DNA of 64,000 nt from Bacteroides bouchesdurhonensis (GTDB lineage Bacteria > Bacteroidota > Bacteroidia > Bacteroidales > Bacteroidaceae), in NCBI RefSeq assembly GCF_900155865.1, contig NZ_LT707006.1, positions 4,757,779 through 4,821,778 of the forward strand, given 5' to 3'. The notes below the pieces were generated by a model. That model searched no databases and was not told the origin of the DNA. It saw only the letters and a list, made by a program, of their open reading frames with translations. Below are positions 26,036 to 35,783 of this stretch, piece after piece. Every line of letters starts with the position of its first letter. The first letter of the stretch is position 1. Both the position numbers and the translations under genes were made by a program.

Positions 26036-28114
26036 ATGATTGATCAAGCAACAATAGACCGTATATTAGATGCATCACAGATAATAGATGTTGTATCAGA
26101 CTTTGTCACTCTGCGTAAACGTGGAGTGAATTATGTCGGTTTATGTCCGTTCCATAATGATAAAACACCTTCTTTTTATGTTTCTCCTGCCAAAGGACTT
26201 TGTAAATGCTTCGCTTGTGGAAAAGGGGGAAATGCTGTACATTTCATAATGGAGCATGAGCAGATGTCTTATCCGGAAGCTCTGAAATACCTTGCCAAGA
26301 AGTACAATATTGAAATTAAAGAACGGGAGTTAAGTGATGAAGAGAAACTGGTCCAAAGTGAACGTGAGAGTCTTTTCATCGTCAATAACTATGCACGGGA
26401 CTACTTTCAGAATATTTTAAAAAACCATGTAGACGGTCGCAGCATCGGTATGGCATACTTCCGTAACCGTGGTTTTCGAGATGACATTATTGAGAAATTC
26501 CAATTAGGATATTGTACCGACAGTCATGACGCTTTTGCACAAGAAGCTCTACAAAAGGGATATAAAAAAGAATATCTTGTTAAGACCGGACTTTGCTACG
26601 AAACAGACGACCATCGATTACGCGACCGTTTCTGGGGACGGGTTATTTTTCCTGTTCATACACTATCAGGCAAAGTTGTTGCTTTCGGCGGACGTGTACT
26701 TGCCAATGCAACAAAGGGAGTCAAAGTAAAATATGTCAATTCTCCCGAATCTGAGATTTATCATAAGAGCAATGAATTATATGGTATTTACTTCGCGAAA
26801 CAAGCGATCGTAAAACAAGATCGTTGCTTTCTGGTTGAAGGCTATACGGATGTTATTTCCATGCACCAATCGGGTATAGAGAATGTAGTTGCTTCCTCTG
26901 GAACGGCCTTGACGCCGGGACAGATCCGTATGATCCATCGTTTCACTAATAATATCACTGTTCTTTATGACGGTGACATGGCGGGTATCAAAGCTTCTAT
27001 CCGAGGAATCGATATGCTACTTGAAGAAGGAATGAATATCAAGGTATGTTTGCTTCCTGACGGTGATGACCCGGACTCTTTTGCCCGTAAACATAACTCC
27101 ACTGAATTCCAAGCCTTCATCAAAGAGCATGAAAGTGATTTTATCCGCTTCAAGACAAACTTATTGTTAGAAGACGCCGGCAAAGATCCGATCAAGCGTG
27201 CAGAACTGATAGGCAATCTGGTACAAAGTATTTCCGTTATTCCAGAGGCTATTATACGGGATGTTTATATCAAAGAATGTGCCCAGTTACTGCATGTAGA
27301 AGATAAACTACTTGTATCCGAGGTAGCTAAAAGACGAGAAGCACAAGCGGAAAAACGAGTGGAACAAACTGAACGGGAACGTAGAATTAACGAAAGAGCA
27401 GCCAATATGCCTCAGGCTGTACCTGGAGAAAATATTCCAACGCCTGACGGAGATGTTCCAGTACCACCCGAAGCAGGTGCTGGATATTCGGAAGTTCCAC
27501 CTGCTTTTCAGGAGGATAGCTATACTTCCTTTATTCCTCAGGAAGGAAAAGAAGGACAAGAGTTCTACAAATTTGAACGTTTGATTTTACAAGCGGTAGT
27601 CCGTTATGGCGAAAAAATCATGTGCAAACTGACTGATGAAGAAGGAAATGAGGCTCCTGTAACTGTCATAGAATACGTTATCAATGATTTAAAAGAAGAT
27701 GATCTTGCTTTTCATAACCCGTTACATCGCCAGATTCTGTCGGAAGCAGCAACGCATATTCATGACTCAGGATTTGTGGCAGAACGCTATTTCTTGGCGC
27801 ATCCAGATCCGACTATCAGCAGACTAAGTGTCGATTTGATTAATGTACGTTATCAACTCAGTAAATATCACTCGAAATCACAGAAGATTGTGACGGATGA
27901 GGAACGTCTTTATGAATTAGTTCCCATGCTAATGATAAACTTCAAATATGCAATTGTAACAGAAGAATTAAAACACATGCTTTATGCATTGCAAGATCCA
28001 TCTCTCGCTAATGACAATGAAAAGTGTAACTCACTGATGCAACGTTACAATGAATTAAGAGGAGTACAAAGTATTATGGCTAAACGTTTGGGGGATCGCG
28101 TAGTTCTGCGATAA
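26036..28114 (+). CDS. dnaG: DNA primase
   Basis: DnaG (692 residues) makes the RNA primers for replication. Seen: CHC2 zinc ribbon (CPFHNDKTPSF then CKCFACGKGG), the catalytic core with GGRVLANATKG, Toprim motif FLVEGYTDVISMHQSG with the acidic pair in LYDGDMAG, then a charged linker rich in Pro and Glu (~445-510) and a helicase-binding C-terminal region. ATG 26036 is chosen over 25988 because the latter lies before the -7 box; AGGAG at 26022-26026 is a fair ribosome site. Convergent with folE, 26 bp apart. Confidence 0.95.
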   Translation: MIDQATIDRILDASQIIDVVSDFVTLRKRGVNYVGLCPFHNDKTPSFYVSPAKGLCKCFACGKGGNAVHFIMEHEQMSYPEALKYLAKKYNIEIKERELSDEEKLVQSERESLFIVNNYARDYFQNILKNHVDGRSIGMAYFRNRGFRDDIIEKFQLGYCTDSHDAFAQEALQKGYKKEYLVKTGLCYETDDHRLRDRFWGRVIFPVHTLSGKVVAFGGRVLANATKGVKVKYVNSPESEIYHKSNELYGIYFAKQAIVKQDRCFLVEGYTDVISMHQSGIENVVASSGTALTPGQIRMIHRFTNNITVLYDGDMAGIKASIRGIDMLLEEGMNIKVCLLPDGDDPDSFARKHNSTEFQAFIKEHESDFIRFKTNLLLEDAGKDPIKRAELIGNLVQSISVIPEAIIRDVYIKECAQLLHVEDKLLVSEVAKRREAQAEKRVEQTERERRINERAANMPQAVPGENIPTPDGDVPVPPEAGAGYSEVPPAFQEDSYTSFIPQEGKEGQEFYKFERLILQAVVRYGEKIMCKLTDEEGNEAPVTVIEYVINDLKEDDLAFHNPLHRQILSEAATHIHDSGFVAERYFLAHPDPTISRLSVDLINVRYQLSKYHSKSQKIVTDEERLYELVPMLMINFKYAIVTEELKHMLYALQDPSLANDNEKCNSLMQRYNELRGVQSIMAKRLGDRVVLR

Positions 28115-28140
28115 TCCCCTTGTTTCAAAGCAGAAAACCG

Positions 28141-28731
28141 TTACGAGTATCCGTGCTGAATCAGATTCATAAACTCCTCACGAGTTTTAGCTTGATTGAA
28201 TGCACCTGTAAAGTCGGAGGTGGTAGTTATGGAATTTTGTTTTTCCACCCCACGCATTTGCATACACATATGTTTCGCCTCCACTACAACCATTACTCCC
28301 AATGGATTAAGTGTTTCCTGAATACACTCCTTGATTTGCAGTGTCATACGTTCCTGCACTTGGAGACGGTGAGAAAATATATCGACTACCCGAGCAATCT
28401 TACTCAGTCCGGTAATATATCCGTTGGGAATGTATGCCACATGTGCCTTTCCATAAAACGGTAACATATGATGTTCGCAAAGAGAGAAGAAATCAATGTC
28501 TTTCACAATCACCATCTGGCTGTATTCTTCTTTAAACTTAGCCGAGCGGAGCACTTCATGAGGATCCATATGGTAGCCCTTTGTCAAACTCAGCATTGCT
28601 TTAGCCACACGCTCCGGAGTTTTCAATAAACCTTCCCGTTCTGCATCTTCTCCCAAAAGGGTGATGATACTACGATAATGACTTTTCAACTCCTCCAGAT
28701 TCGGAGAGTCTATTTCTTCTTTTTCTAACAT
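28141..28731 (-). CDS. folE: GTP cyclohydrolase I
   Basis: FolE (196 residues from ATG 28731) converts GTP to 7,8-dihydroneopterin triphosphate for folate. Seen: the zinc-site motif [45 protein letters not shown] and the second cysteine in [11 protein letters not shown] longer reading to 28791 would overlap the SPOR gene and add a non-conserved hydrophobic stretch, so it is rejected. Last gene of DUF1599-DoxX-tpiA-SPOR-folE, 7 bp after the SPOR gene. Confidence 0.95.
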   Translation of the reverse strand: MLEKEEIDSPNLEELKSHYRSIITLLGEDAEREGLLKTPERVAKAMLSLTKGYHMDPHEVLRSAKFKEEYSQMVIVKDIDFFSLCEHHMLPFYGKAHVAYIPNGYITGLSKIARVVDIFSHRLQVQERMTLQIKECIQETLNPLGVMVVVEAKHMCMQMRGVEKQNSITTTSDFTGAFNQAKTREEFMNLIQHGYS

Positions 28732-28738
28732 AATCAGA

Positions 28739-29188
28739 TTATAAAGGAATATTAATTTGGTCTTTAACAATAGAGACTTCTTTAAATACACCGGTTGCTT
28801 TCATCTTACGCATCATGGCATCCGCTTCTTCAATGCTTCGGAAATCCCCCACACGACAAAGCCAGCGAGGAGAATTGAACGAAGTATATACTGTCAGTTC
28901 CGGAAAATACTCTTTAATACGCAAGCCTATTTTATGAGCCTCATTTTTGGCTTCATTGGTGTTATTGCCGGCATATGCCTGAACTCTGAATCCGGAAGTT
29001 TTCAATACTTTCTGCTCACCCGTTCCCATACGTTCCACACCGATCAACGCTTCTATTGCAGGATCCTGATGAATGGTCACCTTTCCCTGTCCCGGTACGT
29101 TACGTTCCAGACTCTTTACGATATTCTGTGCTTGCGCACCGACGCCCGTAAAAACAAACAATAGGATAAATAAAGATAGCTTTTTCAT
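28739..29188 (-). CDS. SPOR-domain exported protein
   Basis: Exported protein of 149 residues: a signal peptide ([20 protein letters not shown]) followed by a C-terminal SPOR domain (~70-145; [11 protein letters not shown] and [22 protein letters not shown]). SPOR domains bind denuded peptidoglycan glycan at division sites, so a periplasmic cell-envelope role is likely. It sits between tpiA (93 bp upstream, across a palindromic element) and folE (7 bp downstream). Confidence 0.87.
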   Translation of the reverse strand: MKKLSLFILLFVFTGVGAQAQNIVKSLERNVPGQGKVTIHQDPAIEALIGVERMGTGEQKVLKTSGFRVQAYAGNNTNEAKNEAHKIGLRIKEYFPELTVYTSFNSPRWLCRVGDFRSIEEADAMMRKMKATGVFKEVSIVKDQINIPL

Positions 29189-29204
29189 TCAGTGATTTTT
29201 TACA

Positions 29205-29270
29205 TAGACACGGATTTCACAGATTAACTCTTACTTATAGAGTTAGGTATCTCCATGTAATCCGCGTCTA
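29205..29270. repeat. REP-like palindromic element between tpiA and the SPOR gene
   Basis: Outer arms TAGACACGGATT (29205-29216) and AATCCGCGTCTA (29259-29270) pair with one mismatch. An inner 6-bp hairpin (AACTCT/AGAGTT, 29226-29244) sits inside. No U-tract follows, so it looks more like a processing or REP-type element than an intrinsic terminator. Confidence 0.65.
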
Positions 29271-29281
29271 AAAGATTTTAA

Positions 29282-30040
29282 TTATGCATTAAACGCATCA
29301 ATGATACCTTTGAAGTCAGCAACTTTCAAAGCAGCTCCACCAATCAAACCACCATCTACGTCAGGGTTAGCAAACAATTCTTTTGCGTTAGAAGCCTTGC
29401 AGCTACCACCGTAAAGAATAGAAGTATTGTCCGCAATTTCTTTACCGTATTTATTTGCTACCAATGAACGGATGAAAGCATGGATTTCCTGAGCTTGTTC
29501 TGCTGAAGCAGTTTTGCCAGTACCAATAGCCCAAACCGGTTCATAAGCTAAAATGATCTTAGAGAAATCTTCAGCAGACAAAGAGAATACAGATGCCAAT
29601 TGAGCTGCTACTACTTCATTTTGCTTGTTAGCTTCGCGTTCTTCCAAAACTTCACCGATACAGAAGATCGGAGTCAGACCGTTAGCCAGAGCCAATTTAA
29701 CTTTCTCTTCAAGGATAGCAACAGTTTCACCGTAATAAGCACGACGTTCAGAGTGACCCAAGATTACATATTTGGCACCTGTAGAAGCTACCATAGCAGC
29801 AGAAACTTCGCCAGTGTAAGCACCTGATTCTTTATCAGCACAGTTTTCAGCACCTACGCCAATCTTAGCAGCATCTACCAATGGAGTAACAGAAGCCAGG
29901 TGGATGAACGGAGTACAGATAATTACATCACAGTTAGGCTTTTCATTAGCCAATGTTTCGTTCAGTTCTTTTGCCAAAGCAATACCTTCTTGAAGGGTTT
30001 TGTTCATTTTCCAGTTTCCTGCAACAATGTTCTTTCTCAT
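29282..30040 (-). CDS. tpiA: Triose-phosphate isomerase
   Basis: TIM-barrel enzyme of 252 residues interconverting dihydroxyacetone phosphate and glyceraldehyde-3-P in glycolysis. Seen: NWKMNKTL (substrate Asn and Lys), LGHSERR with the electrophilic His, catalytic Glu in [16 protein letters not shown], and the phosphate loop YGGSCK...GLIGGAAL. Codon choice is strongly biased towards a uniform set, as expected for high expression. It follows the DoxX gene by 64 bp. Confidence 0.97.
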   Translation of the reverse strand: MRKNIVAGNWKMNKTLQEGIALAKELNETLANEKPNCDVIICTPFIHLASVTPLVDAAKIGVGAENCADKESGAYTGEVSAAMVASTGAKYVILGHSERRAYYGETVAILEEKVKLALANGLTPIFCIGEVLEEREANKQNEVVAAQLASVFSLSAEDFSKIILAYEPVWAIGTGKTASAEQAQEIHAFIRSLVANKYGKEIADNTSILYGGSCKASNAKELFANPDVDGGLIGGAALKVADFKGIIDAFNA

Positions 30041-30104
30041 TTTTGTCTTTTTATTTAAAGGGTTAATAAATTACTATCTATTTATAAATCTTCAAGCAGA
30101 TAAC

Positions 30105-31460
30105 TTAGAATGAAGATTTCTCTCCGTTATCCTCTCTTGTTTCCTCTTTCTTTTCATTCATATTATTTTGTCGTTTCTTAGTAGCTCTGCGTTCCCGGCG
30201 ACGAACGATTAAGATATCTACTCCTAACACCAACAACAATGGTATTACAAACCATAAAACGACAAATCCAATCGTATGAGTATCACTCTCCACCTTCACT
30301 TGACCCAGTGGCAGATTTTCCAGCTTATCAGTCAGCACATACTCATCCGGGATATCTTCATCGCTCCACTTATTCAGGATGGTTCCATTCTTTATTAACA
30401 TCAATCCCGGATTAGAACGTATCATCGTTTTCAGTGTAATATCATCCATCTGGCAAAAAGGATATTCAGCTCCTGTCTTATCTTTCCACAATTCAATTTG
30501 TTCTTCCGGTGAAGAAGTCAGGCAATAAAATTTATAACCATGTTCTACAGAATAATCAAAAACTTCATTAATCAGATCGATATTACTATCGTCAGCGTCT
30601 TCAATACGATGAGCCACTAACAGGAAGGTATATCCCATATCAGTCAGTACATCATCTGTTATATCATCTCCCGTATTCAGTTCCATCATCGAGAAATCGT
30701 GAATAGGAGGTTCGTATCCTTTTTCTTTAAGGACCGTACGGGTATCTATAAATTTCCATGTGCTATCCGGATAGTTCTCTAACGTAAACTCTTTCTTTCT
30801 TCCATCTTTCTCTAAAGTGAATATACTTTCATACACACTGGATTTAGCTCCTTCCGGAATAGTCATGCCTTCCGGGATATTCTTTCCAATCTTGTAAGGG
30901 CGGAAATCTAAAACCGGCAAACGGTCTAAGCAATAAAACGATAATGTAAATACAAAAAACAAAGTATATAGAGATACCAACCACTCCATTTTCTGACTTA
31001 CAAACCGGATCAGCAGCTTTCTTTCTTTAAATACGATGACTGCTGCGATCAACAATATCACATTCTTTCCGAAAGTCTCCCAATTGGTCAATACCCATGC
31101 ATCACCAAAACAGCCACAATCAGAAACCGGATTAAAAAGTGCAAGATATAAAGTCAACGGAGTCATGAAAATCATCAGGATCAATGCTAAAGTAGAAGCT
31201 ACTGATCTTCTGACACCGAAAAACAAGAAAATACCGACAGAGAACTCAATCGCAGATAGAATAATCCCCCCTAACAACGGGAAAAAGGAAGGAAACCAGG
31301 ATGCCATCCCGAACGCTGAAAGATAATCCTGTATCTTATACTGCGAGCCTAGCGGGTCTACAGACTTCGCAAACCCGGAAAAGATAAATGCTGCTGCCAA
31401 CAAAAAACGGCAAACATTCGCTCCTATCTGCTGAATGATATGTATATGCTTATCCTTCAA
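30105..31460 (-). CDS. BT_3928-like DoxX/MauE membrane protein with thioredoxin-like domain
   Basis: Membrane protein of 451 residues. Residues ~10-165 form a four-helix DoxX/MauE-type domain (FIFSGFAKSVDPLGSQYKIQ is typical). A periplasmic segment follows, with a thioredoxin-like fold (~205-395) that lacks a CxxC, and a last helix at ~405-425 before a charged cytoplasmic tail. MauE-type domains are linked to electron transfer and disulfide chemistry; the true function of this Bacteroides family is unknown to me. It overlaps the DUF1599 gene by 11 bp and precedes tpiA. Confidence 0.83.
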   Translation of the reverse strand: MKDKHIHIIQQIGANVCRFLLAAAFIFSGFAKSVDPLGSQYKIQDYLSAFGMASWFPSFFPLLGGIILSAIEFSVGIFLFFGVRRSVASTLALILMIFMTPLTLYLALFNPVSDCGCFGDAWVLTNWETFGKNVILLIAAVIVFKERKLLIRFVSQKMEWLVSLYTLFFVFTLSFYCLDRLPVLDFRPYKIGKNIPEGMTIPEGAKSSVYESIFTLEKDGRKKEFTLENYPDSTWKFIDTRTVLKEKGYEPPIHDFSMMELNTGDDITDDVLTDMGYTFLLVAHRIEDADDSNIDLINEVFDYSVEHGYKFYCLTSSPEEQIELWKDKTGAEYPFCQMDDITLKTMIRSNPGLMLIKNGTILNKWSDEDIPDEYVLTDKLENLPLGQVKVESDTHTIGFVVLWFVIPLLLVLGVDILIVRRRERRATKKRQNNMNEKKEETREDNGEKSSF

Positions 31461-31992
31461 ATTCTATTTTGATCAGTCCGAAAACAGAGTAATTAATCAT
31501 ATCCATGTAATTGGCATCGATACCTTCCGACACTAAAGTGTTTCCTGACAAGCTCTCAATCTGTTTGGTACGATAGATTTTCATCAGGATCAGGTCTGTG
31601 TAAGAACTAACACGCATACTTCTCCAAGCTTCATCATAATCATGATTCTTGGCAAGCATTAATTCCAAAGCTTCTTTAGCATATTTATCATACAATGCCA
31701 ATGCTTCCTCATTGCTTATATCCGCAGATTCAGCATATCCCAATTCTAATTGAATCAATCCTATTAGACCATAATTAACAATAGCAATGAATTCAGAACG
31801 AATCCCTTCATCTATCAAGGTCACTCCTTTTATTTCAATGCTACGTATCCGGTTAGCTTTAATAAAAATCTGGTCAGTTACCGAAGCCGGACGCAAGATG
31901 CGCCATGCAGGCCCATAATCATGCAGCTTCTTGGAAAATAAGTCACGGCACAAAGCGATGACATGTTCAAATTGTTGCTTGGTATCTTTCAT
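31450..31992 (-). CDS. DUF1599 protein with two tandem domains
   Basis: Protein of 180 residues made of two related halves: YGPAWRILRPASVTDQIFIKANRIRSIE in the first reappears as YDEAWRSMRVSSYTDLILMKIYRTKQIE in the second (~80 residues apart). DUF1599 is named in Pfam as a nucleotide-modification-associated domain, but its role in Bacteroides is unknown. Start ATG 31992 is chosen because the -7 box at 32011-32018 excludes the longer ORF at 32022. First gene of the run through folE; the next gene overlaps it by 11 bp. Confidence 0.83.
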   Translation of the reverse strand: MKDTKQQFEHVIALCRDLFSKKLHDYGPAWRILRPASVTDQIFIKANRIRSIEIKGVTLIDEGIRSEFIAIVNYGLIGLIQLELGYAESADISNEEALALYDKYAKEALELMLAKNHDYDEAWRSMRVSSYTDLILMKIYRTKQIESLSGNTLVSEGIDANYMDMINYSVFGLIKIEFEG

Positions 31993-32010
31993 TTTCTTCC
32001 AAATAGTGTG

Positions 32011-32018
32011 CAAAGGTA
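32011..32018 (-). promoter_or_regulatory. -7 box for the DUF1599-folE operon
   Basis: TACCTTTG on the minus strand, 18 bp before ATG 31992; this rules out the start at 32022. Confidence 0.55.
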
Positions 32019-32041
32019 ACAATAATTAAGTAAAAACAGAA

Positions 32042-32075
32042 AGAGGGCACTCTAAATTATATTAAAGTGCCCTCT
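32042..32075 (-). terminator. Terminator of the M23 peptidase gene
   Basis: A 10-bp perfect stem (AGAGGGCACT/AGTGCCCTCT) lies 25 bp past the M23 stop and is followed on the minus strand by TTTCTGTTTTTA. Confidence 0.85.
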
Positions 32076-32100
32076 GCAAAAGATTATATTGTATTACTTT

Positions 32101-32982
32101 TTACGAACAACGCAAAACTTGATTCAATCGCAAAGTACTCTTAGTTGTAATACGATTCAATTCACAGAGTTTCGTAATAGAAACTCCCGTTAACTTAGAA
32201 ATACGTGACAAAGAATCACCCTTCTTCACTTTATAGTAACGAACCGTTCCATCGGCTATTTCCGCATCATGAGAACCGGCACGAGTCGAATTCTTACGTT
32301 GATTCTTACGGAATGTGTATGTATCAGCTACGATATCTTGTTTGGGGAAATCAAACATATAAACCGGATTGATTGCAATCCCCAAGAAACGAGTTTCAAA
32401 ATGAAGATGTGAACCTGTAGAACGTCCGGTGTTACCACCCAAACCAATCACTTCACCAGCTTTTACCAATTGATTTTCTTCTACGAGTTGTTTAGACAAG
32501 TGGCCATATACAGTTTCCAAACCATTATCATGACGGATCACTACATATTTACCATATCCTTTGCGTTCATATTTTACGATACGTACCTTACCATCAAAAG
32601 CAGCTACAATAGTATCACCGATATTCACCTTCAAGTCCAAACCATTATGCATTCTTCTCCAACGCGGACCAAAAGGTGAAGTTATCTTTGTGCTCGGGGT
32701 CGGCATATGGAAACCTGTCAAGTCAATAGTATAAGAATCAGGAATAATAACATCTTTTCCGTATGCATGTACATATTGGTTATTCCAAGTTGGATATAGA
32801 CTAAGGGCAGGGTACTCGGACTGCTCAATACGAATTTGCTTTTGCAATGCCAAAGAGTCTACTGTTTTTAATTTTTTATCTATTGGTGCCTGGCGGGCAA
32901 TCAGGTCTTGAGAAAAAGAGCTCAAACTGACCATAGCCGCTACTGCGACCAATCCTGCTTTAATAATACAATTAAAATTCAT
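32101..32982 (-). CDS. M23 metallopeptidase with C-terminal LysM
   Basis: Exported protein of 293 residues. Signal peptide (~1-25), then an M23/LytM zinc-peptidase domain (~90-210) with the complete set MHNGLDLKV (HxxxD), GNTGRSTGSHLHFE (HxH), and a C-terminal LysM (~245-290; YKVKKGDSLSRISKLTGV). Active M23 enzymes cleave peptidoglycan cross-bridges, and LysM binds the glycan. All catalytic residues are present, so this is probably an active endopeptidase rather than an EnvC-type activator. It follows ndk by 21 bp and ends at a strong terminator. Confidence 0.9.
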   Translation of the reverse strand: MNFNCIIKAGLVAVAAMVSLSSFSQDLIARQAPIDKKLKTVDSLALQKQIRIEQSEYPALSLYPTWNNQYVHAYGKDVIIPDSYTIDLTGFHMPTPSTKITSPFGPRWRRMHNGLDLKVNIGDTIVAAFDGKVRIVKYERKGYGKYVVIRHDNGLETVYGHLSKQLVEENQLVKAGEVIGLGGNTGRSTGSHLHFETRFLGIAINPVYMFDFPKQDIVADTYTFRKNQRKNSTRAGSHDAEIADGTVRYYKVKKGDSLSRISKLTGVSITKLCELNRITTKSTLRLNQVLRCS

Positions 32983-33003
32983 TCGTTCTCGTCAATTATT
33001 CAA

Positions 33004-33468
33004 TCAATATTCGTCATTTGCATATAAGTAGTCAAATGTAACCTGCTTATAATCGAATATTTCTTCCGGTTTAAAAAATCTGGTTAATTCAGCGGCTGCC
33101 GTCTCCGGGGAATCAGAAGTATGAACGATATTTTCTTGAAAACTCATACTATAATCTCCACGAATGGTTCCTGGTGCAGCCAAACGTCCATTAGTTGGTC
33201 CCGCCAACGTACGGACTGTTTGAATAGCATCCACACCTTCAAAGCAACAAACAATAACAGGAGCTGCCATTATCGAGTCCTTCACCCGTTGAAAGAAGGG
33301 TTTACTGCTCAAGTGGGAATAATGTTCACTTAACAAGTCGTCGGTCAATTGCATCATCTTCATTCCAGCCAATCGTAATCCTTTACGTTCAAAGCGATGA
33401 GTGATCTCACCAACCAATCCCCGTTGAAGGGTACAAGGCTTTAAAATGACCAATGTTTTTTCAAGCAT
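33004..33468 (-). CDS. ndk: Nucleoside diphosphate kinase
   Basis: Ndk (154 residues from ATG 33468) transfers the gamma phosphate between nucleoside tri- and diphosphates. Seen: KTLVILKPC, RGDYS, and the phospho-histidine motif NIVHTSDSPETAAAE (canonical HGSDS, here HTSDS). ATG 33477 three codons earlier is possible, but MLEKTLVILKP is the family-typical beginning. Its own promoter lies 50 bp upstream; the M23 gene follows after 21 bp. Confidence 0.94.
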   Translation of the reverse strand: MLEKTLVILKPCTLQRGLVGEITHRFERKGLRLAGMKMMQLTDDLLSEHYSHLSSKPFFQRVKDSIMAAPVIVCCFEGVDAIQTVRTLAGPTNGRLAAPGTIRGDYSMSFQENIVHTSDSPETAAAELTRFFKPEEIFDYKQVTFDYLYANDEY

Positions 33469-33517
33469 AATATGCAATATTCAGACGGTTAAACAATACA
33501 TTTTCTAAAAATTCTCC

Positions 33518-33547
33518 CAAAGATAGCATTTTCTAATGAAACAGCAA
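33518..33547 (-). promoter_or_regulatory. Promoter of ndk
   Basis: Minus strand: -33 TTG (33545-33547), 19-bp spacer, -7 TATCTTTG (33518-33525). Confidence 0.7.
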
Positions 33548-33652
33548 GGTAATTATTAACTATTTTTCAGATAGACCGGACTAAAGAAAGACAGAAAACG
33601 AGCTGTAAATGCCTATGAATAGGAGAAATAAAGAAAAACATGTTTTGCAACA

Positions 33653-33666
33653 TATTTACGTAAATA
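33653..33666. promoter_or_regulatory. 14-bp perfect palindrome between recG and ndk
   Basis: TATTTACGTAAATA is self-complementary over 14 bp, 20 bp past the recG stop and ~110 bp upstream of the ndk promoter. It could be an operator; no regulator is indicated. Confidence 0.35.
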
Positions 33667-33686
33667 AACTGTATGTTTAACCGTTT

Positions 33687-35783
33687 TCAACTAATCGCAG
33701 CCCAATTAACGTTCGACTTCCGAAGTGCCTTCAACTGACGCCATAAGATTTCATTTTCCGGGTTCTCTCCCATAGGATCATGCTCCACAATATCTTCAGC
33801 TATCGAACGGACATATTGTAACAATTGTCCGTCACGGGCAATATCCGCAATCTTCAAATCAAAAGCGATGCCACTCTGTTGCGTACCTTCCAAATCACCG
33901 GGACCACGCAACTTCAAATCGGCTTCCGCAATTTCAAATCCATCATTGGTACGTACCATAATCTCAAGCCGCTTTCGGGTATCTTCCGTCAGTTTATAGG
34001 TAGTAACCAAAATACAATACGACTGATCGGCACCACGCCCCACTCTACCCCGCAACTGATGCAATTGTGAGAGACCGAAACGTTCGGCATTTTCTATAAT
34101 CATCACAGAAGCATTAGGTACATTTACGCCCACTTCTATCACAGTAGTAGCCACCATAATCTGTGCCTGTCCCGAAACAAAAAGCTGCATTTGCTTGTCT
34201 TTCTCAGCCGACTTCATTTTACCATGTACTTTGCAAACTTTACATTCGGGAAATTCTTCAAGAATATGTTGATATCCCTCTTCCAGATTCTTCAAATCAA
34301 TCTTCTCACTTTCCTTTATCAGAGGATAGACGATATAGACCTGGCGTCCTTCTTCAATTTGTTTGTGCACTGAACGATATAGACTTTCACGACGATTATC
34401 AAATTGATGAATCGTAGCGATTGGCTTTCGTCCCGGTGGGAGTTCATCAATAATAGAAACATCCAAGTCGCCATATAAAGTCATCGCCAACGTACGGGGA
34501 ATTGGGGTTGCAGTCATCACAAGCACATGAGGTGGCTGAACATTCTTACTCCAAAGACGGGCCCGTTGTGCCACACCAAAGCGATGTTGCTCATCAATCA
34601 CCACAAATCCCAAAGAAGAGAAGTTTACCGTATCCTCAATAACAGCATGTGTACCTATTAATATATGCACATCTCCTGTTAATAGACCGGACAGAATAGC
34701 TTCCCTTTTTTTCCCTTTGATGGAACCTGTCAAAAGTTCCACACGAATGTCCATTCCAAAGAGTAACTCTTTGATGGTTTCGTAATGTTGATTTGCTAAA
34801 ATCTCGGTAGGAGCCATCATGCAAGCTTGAAAACCATTGTCCAACGCCAACAACATACTCATCAACGCGACCAAAGTCTTTCCACTACCTACGTCTCCTT
34901 GTAGAAGACGGTTCATCTGCTTTCCACTTCCGACATCGTTTCTTATTTCTTTCAGCACTCTCTTCTGAGCACCCGTCAGTTGGAAAGGGAGATTCTGTGT
35001 ATAAAAGGTATTAAATATATCGCCCACCTTTTCGAAGACATATCCCCGATAACGCCTTTGCCTGTCTTTGGCATACCGGAGAATATTTAATTGCACATAG
35101 AACAGCTCTTCAAATTTAAGACGATATTGGGCTCTGCGCAACACATCAGGATTTGCGGGAAAATGAATATTCCGAAGGGCTTCCGTCAAAGACATCAAAT
35201 GATGGTCGGCGAGCAGTTTAGGAGAAAGTGTTTCCGGCAGAGGTTCCTGTATTTGTTGGATAACCGTTGTCATCATCTTCTCAATAGCATGAGAATTGAG
35301 AAAACAACGCTTCATCTTCTCCGTTGTATTATAATAAGGTTGCAGTCCCACGGAAGAAAGTTTTAATTCATCCGTTTTATCGATATCAGGATGTGCCACA
35401 TTGATCCGTCCATTAAAAACAGTTGGCCTGCCAAATATGATATATTCTTCGTGAAGCTTGTATTTCTCCAATATATATTTAATTCCCTGAAACCACACCA
35501 AGTCCACTACGCCTGTACCATCAGAGAAATGAGCTGTCAGACGGCGTTGCCGTCCTTCACCTGCTGTTTCGAAGCCGAGAATTTTCCCTTTCAATTGGAT
35601 ATACGGCATATTACCATCTATTTCGTGAATGTAATAGATGCGGCTCCGGTCTACATATTTATAGGGGAAATAATAAATCAAATCATGCAAAGAGTAGATT
35701 CCTAACTCCTTATTTAATACAGTTGCCTTTTGAGGACCTACACCGGAGATATATTTTATGTCACGTGTAACTAAATCGAACAT
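33687..35783 (-). CDS. recG: ATP-dependent DNA helicase RecG
   Basis: RecG (698 residues) regresses stalled replication forks and processes Holliday junctions. Seen: an N-terminal wedge/OB domain (~1-170), Walker A LLQGDVGSGKT, DEQHRFG (motif II), TATPIPRT (motif III), and LHQLRGRVGRG (motif VI). Length is normal. It follows ispD with no gap, at the end of the seven-gene run from pdxJ. Confidence 0.95.
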   Translation of the reverse strand: MFDLVTRDIKYISGVGPQKATVLNKELGIYSLHDLIYYFPYKYVDRSRIYYIHEIDGNMPYIQLKGKILGFETAGEGRQRRLTAHFSDGTGVVDLVWFQGIKYILEKYKLHEEYIIFGRPTVFNGRINVAHPDIDKTDELKLSSVGLQPYYNTTEKMKRCFLNSHAIEKMMTTVIQQIQEPLPETLSPKLLADHHLMSLTEALRNIHFPANPDVLRRAQYRLKFEELFYVQLNILRYAKDRQRRYRGYVFEKVGDIFNTFYTQNLPFQLTGAQKRVLKEIRNDVGSGKQMNRLLQGDVGSGKTLVALMSMLLALDNGFQACMMAPTEILANQHYETIKELLFGMDIRVELLTGSIKGKKREAILSGLLTGDVHILIGTHAVIEDTVNFSSLGFVVIDEQHRFGVAQRARLWSKNVQPPHVLVMTATPIPRTLAMTLYGDLDVSIIDELPPGRKPIATIHQFDNRRESLYRSVHKQIEEGRQVYIVYPLIKESEKIDLKNLEEGYQHILEEFPECKVCKVHGKMKSAEKDKQMQLFVSGQAQIMVATTVIEVGVNVPNASVMIIENAERFGLSQLHQLRGRVGRGADQSYCILVTTYKLTEDTRKRLEIMVRTNDGFEIAEADLKLRGPGDLEGTQQSGIAFDLKIADIARDGQLLQYVRSIAEDIVEHDPMGENPENEILWRQLKALRKSNVNWAAIS

